NCBI GenBank assembly: GCA_964387965.1
Contig: CAYLXO010000008.1
Coordinates: 1 to 33,768 of the forward strand
Direction: 5' to 3'
Length of the DNA stretch: 33,768 nucleotides
DNA from: CAITQP01 sp964387965
GTDB lineage: Bacteria > Patescibacteriota > Minisyncoccia > Phycocordibacterales > UBA9973
Of the stretch, positions 28,708 to 33,768 are shown one piece after another; the stretch's first letter is position 1; each line of letters begins with the position of its first letter. A program made the position numbers and the translations under genes. Below the pieces are notes generated by a model. It was not told where the DNA came from, ran no database searches, and saw only the letters and a program-made list of their open reading frames with translations.

Positions 28708-28845
28708 GGAAGCGTGTGCCATTACATGCGAACTGCTTCGCATGTAATCCGATCCCGACTTTTACGGGATTGGCCAGTGTCTTTAGACCTGAGGCCAAAG
28801 GAGGTGCCCAAAGGGCACGAGGTCACGCTGACTAAACGTAGTGAA
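28708..28845 (+). repeat. Structured leader with an interrupted tRNA-Ser 5' copy
   Basis: GGAAGCG (28708-28714) equals the tRNA-Ser acceptor strand. After a 56-nt insert holding two hairpins (a 12-bp stem with loop CTGC at 28721-28748; ATCCCG/CGGGAT at 28752-28770) comes TGGCCAGTG, like the tRNA's TGGCCGAGTG. Further helices are TGGCC/GGCCA and GTGCCC/GGGCAC. GCGTG (28712-28716) can pair with CACGC (28824-28828) to close the whole. No gene here; a minus-strand frame across the tRNA is spurious. Confidence 0.6.
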
Positions 28846-28930
28846 GGAAGCGTGGCCGAGTGGTTTAAGGCACTTGTCTTGAAAACAAGCGTCTCGAAAG
28901 GGACCGTGAGTTCGAATCTCACCGCTTCCG
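28846..28930 (+). tRNA. tRNA-Ser (TGA)
   Basis: 85 nt. Acceptor GGAAGCG/CGCTTCC with G73, anticodon loop CTTGAAA, long variable arm (GTCTCGAAAGGGAC), T arm GTGAG-TTCGAAT-CTCAC. CCA is not encoded. Confidence 0.96.
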
Positions 28931-28935
28931 CGATT

Positions 28936-28970
28936 ACGAAAAAGAGCACCTGCAAGGGTGCCTTTTTCGT
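28936..28970 (+). terminator. tRNA-Ser terminator
   Basis: ACGAAAAAG, GCACC, a 5-nt loop, GGGTGC, CTTTTTCGT. Confidence 0.85.
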
Positions 28971-28973
28971 TCG

Positions 28974-29120
28974 CGGAAGCGAGCAAGCCAACTGCTTGGC
29001 TTGCGTGTGAGATTCGAAAAGCTTTTCATTATAAATTTTGATGTAATCGTCTAAATTTATTGAAAAGGTGTACAGGTCATGTAATGACCGAAAAATGTAC
29101 TCATGGTCTCACTGCTTCCG
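28974..29120 (+). repeat. Structured tRNA-associated element, type A (tRNA-Ser)
   Basis: CGGAAGCG (28974-28981) plus GTGAGATTCGAA (29007-29018) form an exact 20-nt antisense copy of the tRNA-Ser 3' end, split by a 25-nt hairpin (28982-29006). The helix AAGCTTTTCA/TGAAAAGGT, hairpin GGTCAT-GTA-ATGACC and GTACTCATGG follow in the same order as behind tRNA-Val. It ends with TCTCACTGCTTCCG (29107-29120), a sense copy of the tRNA 3' end with one change, so the element can close on itself with an acceptor-like stem. Confidence 0.82.
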
Positions 29121-29166
29121 TATCACCCCACTAGTATTTTCAATAAAATGGTTTATTATCAAAACC

Positions 29167-29838
29167 ATGCAAAAAAACTATAAATATTTAGGTGCTATAA
29201 GTGTTTTCTTTGTGTCTGTTCTTCTTATTTCAAATGTAGCTTCTACGAAAATCGTAGACCTTAAGTGGTTTGTCTTTGACGCGGGAACGCTCCTCTTCCC
29301 CCTTTCATATATCTTCGGTGACATTCTCACAGAGGTGTACGGCTACAAACACTCACGCCAAGTAATCTGGCTCGGGTTCTCTATGGCGCTCCTTATGTCG
29401 GTAATTTTCATCATTGTAGGCAAACTCCCTCCTGCAAGTGATTGGGGTAACCAAGCTGCGTATGACACAATCCTCGGTCTTACACCACGCATTGTGCTTG
29501 CTAGCCTTATCGCCTTTTTTGCTGGTGAATTCTCAAACTCATACGTTCTTGCAAAAATGAAAATCGCGACAAACGGGAAAAAGCTTTGGGCTCGCACTAT
29601 TGGATCAACAATCGTTGGAGAACTCCTTGATACTTCCCTATTTATCGTCATTGCATTTTACGGAATTCTCCCAAACGATCTCCTCTTTACAATCTTTATT
29701 TCAAACTACTTATTCAAGACTGGGGTTGAAGTTGTATTCACACCACTTACATATAAAATTATTGATTTCTTGAAGAAAAAAGAGCAAGAAGACTACTACG
29801 ACCGCGACACAAATTTCAATCCTTTTTCGGGGAATTAG
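29167..29838 (+). CDS. Queuosine-precursor-type transporter (YhhQ/QueT family), second copy
   Basis: 223 aa, about six membrane segments. Family motifs: LLISNVASTKIVDL, FPLSYIFGDILTEVYGYKHS, RIVLASLIAFFAGEFSNS, STIVGELLDTSLFIVIAFYG and FTPLTYKIIDFLKKKE. It is closer to the standard YhhQ pattern (GELLDT, GEFxN) than the copy at 4063-4719, which has other residues at these sites. The ATG at 29167 lies 7 nt after a TATTAT box, and an upstream frame crosses the tRNA-associated element, so it is rejected. The MFS gene follows 31 nt later. Confidence 0.88.
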   Translation: MQKNYKYLGAISVFFVSVLLISNVASTKIVDLKWFVFDAGTLLFPLSYIFGDILTEVYGYKHSRQVIWLGFSMALLMSVIFIIVGKLPPASDWGNQAAYDTILGLTPRIVLASLIAFFAGEFSNSYVLAKMKIATNGKKLWARTIGSTIVGELLDTSLFIVIAFYGILPNDLLFTIFISNYLFKTGVEVVFTPLTYKIIDFLKKKEQEDYYDRDTNFNPFSGN

Positions 29839-29869
29839 TCGTTTTTGAAGTGTGCTACAATAGGCGCTT

Positions 29870-31111
29870 ATGAAGCGTCTACGAAAAGTAAAAGAGACAT
29901 TTGCCTCTCTAAAAATCCGAAATTACCGCTTGTACATGACTGGACAGGCTATTTCTACGACGGGTACTTGGATGCAAAATATTGCAATGTCGTGGCTTGT
30001 ACTCGACATTACAGGCTCAGGTACGGCTCTCGGAGTTGTTATCGCGCTTCAATTTTTGCCATTACTCTTTCTTGGTCCATGGGGCGGAGTTCTTGTTGAT
30101 CGGTTTCCAAAACGAAACATCTTATACATCACACAATCAACACAAGGCATCGTATCTATCGTTATTGCCTACCTTGTGTATACAAACTCAGCAACACTCT
30201 GGGAAGTATATGCGCTTGCACTCATGCTTGGAATTACAAGTATTGTCGACAATCCTGCACGTCAAACATTTATCCCAGAAATGGTAGGAGAAGAGCATTT
30301 AATGAACGCTATTTCTATCAACTCAATTCAAATCAATCTTACTCGTGTACTCGGTCCAACAGTCGCAGCCATCATTATTGCGAGCTTTGGTCTTGCAGCA
30401 TGTTTCTTCTTCAATGGACTTTCATTCATCGCTGTACTTGTCGCGCTCGGAATGATGAACAGTGGAGAACTCCGCACCAAACCCCCTGCTCCGCGTACAA
30501 AAGGACAACTTGCCGAAGGATTCCGCTATGTAAAAAACAAACCAGAAATACTCTACACGCTTATCATGGTGGCCATCATCGGAACATTTGCATATGAGTT
30601 TAGTGTAAGTCTTCCATTGCTTGCTGAATTCACCTTCCATGGTGATGCATCTACATTCGCAACACTCACTGGAGCACTTGGGCTTGGATCAATGTTTGGT
30701 GGCGCATACACAGCTCATCGAAAAAATACATCTCTTCCTGCTCTTGCAAAATCTGGGTTACTTTTTGGGATTGCACTCCTTGTCTTTTCTGTCATGCCGA
30801 CACTGACACTCTCAATTATAGTTATGGTGTTTGTTGGATTCTTTTCTATCAATTTCCTTTCACTTGCGAATGTCATCATGCAAGTAGAAAGCACTCCAGA
30901 AATGCGTGGGCGTGTGATGTCGATGTGGGCAATGGCATATTTGGGTTCTACTCCAATCGGAGGTCCGATTATTGGATTTGTTGGAGAACATGTAGGCCCT
31001 CGTTCAGCACTCGCGCTTGGAGGATTTTCTGCAATAATTGCCGCGTGGATTTGCTACAGCCACACAAGAAAAACAAAACCTATCTCTCTTGCTGAAAACC
31101 CAAAAATGTAA
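29870..31111 (+). CDS. MFS exporter, EntS-like (MFS_3 type)
   Basis: 413 aa with about 11-12 membrane segments, of the major facilitator branch that contains EntS and macrolide exporters. Typical: RNYRLYMTGQAISTTGTWMQ at the N-terminus, GGVLVDRFPKRNILY at the loop 2-3 motif, LGITSIVDNPARQTFIPEMV near residue 120, and MRGRVMSMWAMAYLGSTPIG near 345. The substrate is unknown. A TACAAT box 8 nt before the ATG suggests its own leaderless start. Confidence 0.9.
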   Translation: MKRLRKVKETFASLKIRNYRLYMTGQAISTTGTWMQNIAMSWLVLDITGSGTALGVVIALQFLPLLFLGPWGGVLVDRFPKRNILYITQSTQGIVSIVIAYLVYTNSATLWEVYALALMLGITSIVDNPARQTFIPEMVGEEHLMNAISINSIQINLTRVLGPTVAAIIIASFGLAACFFFNGLSFIAVLVALGMMNSGELRTKPPAPRTKGQLAEGFRYVKNKPEILYTLIMVAIIGTFAYEFSVSLPLLAEFTFHGDASTFATLTGALGLGSMFGGAYTAHRKNTSLPALAKSGLLFGIALLVFSVMPTLTLSIIVMVFVGFFSINFLSLANVIMQVESTPEMRGRVMSMWAMAYLGSTPIGGPIIGFVGEHVGPRSALALGGFSAIIAAWICYSHTRKTKPISLAENPKM

Positions 31112-31125
31112 CCAAGGTTATCTTG

Positions 31126-31159
31126 CCCCGCAAAAAGCTCTGCTTTTTGCGGGGTTTTT
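31126..31159 (+). terminator. Terminator of the MFS gene
   Basis: CCCCGCAAAAAGC, a TCT loop, GCTTTTTGCGGGG and TTTTT. The end of the T-run is also the start of the next promoter's -35 box. Confidence 0.9.
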
Positions 31160-31186
31160 GACATCCCATGCACATAATTGTAATGT
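31158..31186 (+). promoter_or_regulatory. Promoter of the serC-like gene
   Basis: TTGACA (31158-31163), a 17-bp spacer, TAATGT (31181-31186). A second TTGACA at 31196-31201 has only a weak -10 (AATAAA) and may be an alternative. Confidence 0.6.
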
Positions 31187-31239
31187 GGTTTCAAATTGAC
31201 AGAAACAATATTTCTCACAATAAAACTTTAAAAAAGAAT

Positions 31240-32361
31240 ATGACAAACGATACAATCAACTTCGAAATGGGTCCGTCGCAGACTTGGCCTACGCTTGATG
31301 CACACGTAGCTACAGCACTTATGAAAAAGCTGCAATCTATGAGCCACCGGGGCTATAAACCAGGGCGCTTCCCTTATGATATATATGAACCAACAATTAA
31401 AAATATAAAAAAATTTGTTGGTTTACCTCAAAACGAAAACTGGGAATTGTATTACGGACCAGACGCAACAACATTTATGCGCTCGTCGGTAAATTTATTT
31501 ACAACATATGATCGTGTTGTAATTATTTCCAATGGTGCGTTCGGTGAGCGCTGGCACAAAGAACTGGTAATCCAAGGACGTATAAACAACCTGACGTTTT
31601 TCAAACCAGAAATACTTGGAGACGCAGTAAACTTGTACAGTTTGAAAGAAAACAAACTGGTAAAAATGGTGTGCGTAACTCTTAACGAAACATCGTTCGG
31701 AATACAGTACAGTAAAGATGAAATTGCCTCTCTTCGCACGACATACCCCAATGCAATTATATGCGTTGATGGAGTATCGGGTTTTCCCGGTGTGGAGATA
31801 CCCTATGATTGTGCCGATTACATTCTCTGTTCCGGACACAAATTGTTTGGCATTATGCCGGGAGTCGGTTTTTGTCTAATGAACAAACGAGCTATCGATC
31901 GTGCTAAAAGTGTGTTTGACGCCACGGGCACGAGTTATGGTGTAAGTCTTGTTGATCTACACAAATCATACCAAAAATTCGAAACACCTTGTACGCCAAA
32001 TACACTTGGCATTTTCTCTCATGGTATGGTTGCCGGAGACATGTATGATTTCGGTTTAAACAAACTTCAAGAGCGCATGTATATGCGCAGCAGATGGCTG
32101 TATGACTTTTTCGACAAAAAAGAAAGCTGTGCCCGTGTCGCTAACGAAACACATGCATCTGTAACATCTATTGTTATAGACACATCACACGTGACCAACG
32201 ATTCAAGCAATCTTATTCACGAGTTTTCAGAAAGCGGCATAATCATCGCAGGCGGCTATGGAAATTACGCAAGCAAACACATTCGTATTGCGAACTATTT
32301 CGCGATAGATGACAACAGTTTTGGACACTTTCAAGATGTAGCTTCATCTATTTTCAAGTAA
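31240..32361 (+). CDS. Class V aminotransferase, phosphoserine aminotransferase-like
   Basis: PLP enzyme of 373 aa. NFEMGPSQTWPTLDAHVATA at the N-terminus is the SerC-type substrate loop; ELYYGPDATTFMRSSVNLF resembles the cofactor region; IICVDGVSGFPGVEIPYDC carries the cofactor Asp; YILCSGHKLFGIMPGVGFCL contains the PLP Lys. Late motifs (FGLNKLQERMYMRS, HIRIANYFAIDD) also fit SerC relatives. With the SerA-like gene next, a role in serine synthesis is likely: glutamate plus 3-phosphohydroxypyruvate to phosphoserine. The ATG at 31240 is preferred because upstream residues lie over the promoters. No serB is visible. Confidence 0.83.
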   Translation: MTNDTINFEMGPSQTWPTLDAHVATALMKKLQSMSHRGYKPGRFPYDIYEPTIKNIKKFVGLPQNENWELYYGPDATTFMRSSVNLFTTYDRVVIISNGAFGERWHKELVIQGRINNLTFFKPEILGDAVNLYSLKENKLVKMVCVTLNETSFGIQYSKDEIASLRTTYPNAIICVDGVSGFPGVEIPYDCADYILCSGHKLFGIMPGVGFCLMNKRAIDRAKSVFDATGTSYGVSLVDLHKSYQKFETPCTPNTLGIFSHGMVAGDMYDFGLNKLQERMYMRSRWLYDFFDKKESCARVANETHASVTSIVIDTSHVTNDSSNLIHEFSESGIIIAGGYGNYASKHIRIANYFAIDDNSFGHFQDVASSIFK

Positions 32362-32383
32362 AATCGTATCTAAATTGTTACTG

Positions 32384-32417
32384 CAAGGCCCCAAAATATC
32401 GGGGCCTTGTTTTTTTG
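32384..32417 (+). terminator. Terminator of the serC-like gene
   Basis: CAAGGCCCC, an 8-nt loop, GGGGCCTTG, then a run of T. Confidence 0.9.
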
Positions 32418-32459
32418 ACTAAAAGATCGATAGTGCTAATATCAAACTAAATACGTTGC

Positions 32460-32537
32460 AACCGAAAACTGGCTCAATTGAGGGCTCGTTTTTTGCTTTT
32501 TATGAAGCGAAAAACGAGTTCTACAATTGGCTCGGTT
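32460..32537 (+). promoter_or_regulatory. Structured leader before the serA-like gene
   Basis: Nested inverted repeats: AACCGA/TCGGTT outside, CAATTG/CAATTG next, and a 15-bp inner stem (32485-32518) around a TTAT-like loop. It lies between the serC terminator and the serA start. No known riboswitch class is recognised. The remaining 32 nt to the ATG are A-rich with no clear Shine-Dalgarno. Confidence 0.45.
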
Positions 32538-32569
32538 TGAATTCAAACTATAACTTCACAAAAAAATAA

Positions 32570-33526
32570 ATGAAAATGAAACACTTAATCTATTTGTTGG
32601 GAGATACTGGCGTCTCAATAATAAGCCATTTTGGTCAAAACTATGAAATGACCACAAAAAAGGAAGACGCCGAAATTCTGCTTGTTCGGAGTGCTAAAGT
32701 TGTACTCGCAGAATTCCCAAGCGTAAAAGTAATTGCTCGATTAGGAAAAGGCATTAAAAACATTCCCGTAAACGAAGCGACTGAAAAAGGCATACTTATT
32801 GTGTATGCCAAGGACGCTAACGCCACTGCAGTAACTCAATACGTTATTCGTTCTATGCTTGATGGGCTGCGTAATTTTAATCGAAGTCGAAAATTCACAC
32901 AGATTATTCCGGACTTTGTGGCTGACCCCCTCGATTACATTGAACAAAACAAAGAGCGTTTCCGTGGTAGGAACACCGAAGGATTGAATATTGGACTTAT
33001 CGGTGCCGCTGGTGATGTAAGTAAAGCATTGATACCACACCTTGACCTGTTTGGTATGAATATTTTTGCTAACGACATTCTTCCAGTCCCTCAAAAAACA
33101 AACTCGGGAAAAATAATCTCGTCTGCTTCTATTGAAGAAATCTTCGAAATATGCGATGTAATTTCAATACATACTGACACACCGGGCATTATCCCAGATT
33201 GGTTTGCGCCAAAAATGAAAGACGGTTGCGTCTTTATTGATTACGCGCGCGGTGTTTCTTTTGCAAGTGTCGATGTGCTTAGAGAAAAAATGCCTCATGT
33301 ACTTGCATATTCGGATTTTGGAACAAAAGAATGGCTTTCTTTACAGGAAGATTTTCCTGATAACGTTTTTGTATCTCCACACGGAGCAGGTCTTACCGAA
33401 TATGCTGAAGAAAAATGTGTATCAAATGTTGTTGGACCAATAAGAAAATATATTGAAACCGGCAATGTTGATACTCACAGCCCATATTGCGTAAACGCGA
33501 AGGCACTCAATGAAAAAGTAGCATAG
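32570..33526 (+). CDS. D-3-phosphoglycerate dehydrogenase-like protein (SerA family)
   Basis: 318 aa, short form without the ACT domain; expected to oxidise 3-phosphoglycerate with NAD+ as the first step of serine synthesis. VKVIARLGKGIKNIPVNEAT is the family's substrate region; the nucleotide loop reads IGLIGAAGDVSKALIP, not the usual GxGxxG; catalytic Arg is in IDYARGVSFASVDVL and His in FVSPHGAGLTEYAEEK. The usual catalytic Glu context (LDVFExEP) is replaced by YSDFGTKEW. It may therefore be a diverged enzyme. ATG at 32570; a second ATG two codons in is possible. Confidence 0.82.
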   Translation: MKMKHLIYLLGDTGVSIISHFGQNYEMTTKKEDAEILLVRSAKVVLAEFPSVKVIARLGKGIKNIPVNEATEKGILIVYAKDANATAVTQYVIRSMLDGLRNFNRSRKFTQIIPDFVADPLDYIEQNKERFRGRNTEGLNIGLIGAAGDVSKALIPHLDLFGMNIFANDILPVPQKTNSGKIISSASIEEIFEICDVISIHTDTPGIIPDWFAPKMKDGCVFIDYARGVSFASVDVLREKMPHVLAYSDFGTKEWLSLQEDFPDNVFVSPHGAGLTEYAEEKCVSNVVGPIRKYIETGNVDTHSPYCVNAKALNEKVA

Positions 33527-33551
33527 TAATTTTCTATTAACATCAAACTCG

Positions 33552-33583
33552 GGGCTTTTAGCGATTTCGTTGAAAGCCCCTTT
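33552..33583. terminator. Hairpin between the serA-like gene and comF
   Basis: GGGGCTTT and AAAGCCCC around a 14-nt loop, convergent position; the T-run is weak (TTTAAT) on the plus strand. Confidence 0.65.
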
Positions 33584-33768
33584 AATGTGCCACTGTTAAC
33601 GCATACACTTTTCTAAAGCCAGCTTCCTTCAGTGCTTTCCGTGCAGTCGAAAGAGTAGCTCCAGTTGTAGTCACGTCATCGATAAGTATGACTGTCGCAC
33701 GTATATCGTCTGGTGAAGCCTCTATCGAAAAACAGTCTGAAATATTTTTCATCCGCTCACTTCGCCTC
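33582..33768 (-). CDS. ComF-like phosphoribosyltransferase, C-terminal part only
   Basis: The frame runs off the right edge of the window, so the start is unseen; 61 residues are visible. They hold the PRPP-binding signature VILIDDVTTTGATLSTARKA and end AGFRKVYALTVAH, the usual C-terminus of ComF/GntX proteins. In competent bacteria ComF helps take up single-stranded DNA, which would fit the pilMNO genes at 21.4-24 kb. It is convergent with the serA-like gene. Confidence 0.85.
   Translation of the reverse strand, partial: RRSERMKNISDCFSIEASPDDIRATVILIDDVTTTGATLSTARKALKEAGFRKVYALTVAH

Noticed and set aside
28722..28991. Open frame of 89 codons on the minus strand
   Set aside because: It runs antisense through tRNA-Ser and its flanking hairpins; such frames are a well-known false call over serine tRNA genes.
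29068..29166. Longer start for the second QueT/YhhQ protein
   Set aside because: The extra 33 codons cover the tRNA-associated element and have no similarity to the family; a -10 box lies just before 29167.

Overview
The window looks like a piece of a small-genome Patescibacteria (CPR) bacterium, most likely Parcubacteria/Paceibacteria. Evidence: A/T-leaning sequence with very tight gene packing; two copies of a large Cys-rich protein family that I associate with Parcubacteria; a secE-nusG-rplK cluster without rplA behind it; pilMNO and ComF fragments of a pilus/competence system; and minimal metabolism. TGA is used as an ordinary stop (for example the DUF5654 gene, stop at 8445-8447), which argues against the UGA-recoding Gracilibacteria/Absconditabacteria. 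This placement is inference; no 16S gene is present.

Layout. 1-4.7 kb: a Cys-rich protein cut by the window edge, folA, and a convergent operon (transporter of the QueT/YhhQ family, CofE-like ligase, dCMP deaminase, MazG-like pyrophosphatase). 4.8-6.1 kb: secE-nusG and rplK. 6.1-11.6 kb: SIMPL protein, FKBP isomerase, rRNA-type methyltransferase with a DUF5654 membrane protein, HD hydrolase, glmS and a 56-aa membrane protein. 11.7-14.1 kb: 2-hydroxyacid dehydrogenase, tRNA-His, VKOR, pterin dehydratase. 14.2-18.2 kb: a CsoR-controlled copper operon (csoR, copA, an HMA-fused DsbD/TauE-like protein, a cupredoxin-like protein). 18.2-21.4 kb: tRNA-Leu with an overlapping GIY-YIG gene, rplS, RluA-type synthase, inositol-phosphatase-family protein, tRNA-Val and tRNA-Arg. 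21.4-27.7 kb: pilus genes pilMNO, DedA, a tRNA-binding protein, Nudix, the second Cys-rich protein, ruvX. 27.7-33.8 kb: Na/Pi cotransporter, tRNA-Ser, a second QueT/YhhQ transporter, MFS exporter, serC-like and serA-like genes, and the end of comF.

The most unusual content lies around the tRNA genes. Downstream of tRNA-Val and tRNA-Ser, behind the terminator, there is an exact 20-nt antisense copy of that tRNA's own 3' end (T-loop to discriminator). In both it is split at the acceptor/T-stem junction by the same 25-nt hairpin, and it is followed by a conserved multi-helix structure with compensatory changes. A second structured family lies behind tRNA-His and tRNA-Arg. On the 5' side, tRNA-Ser and tRNA-Leu have copies of their own 5' ends, interrupted at the acceptor/D-arm junction. 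At tRNA-Leu this broken copy sits behind a tRNA-like promoter and leads directly into a GIY-YIG nuclease gene, which then overlaps the intact tRNA.

A second pattern is transcriptional: about ten genes have a -10 hexamer 6-8 nt before the start codon and no visible Shine-Dalgarno, which predicts leaderless mRNAs. Two runs of 100 Ns interrupt the CofE-like gene and glmS. Both are flanked by exact 55-bp duplications, and collapsing each duplication plus gap restores an intact gene, so both are assembly artefacts and not biology.
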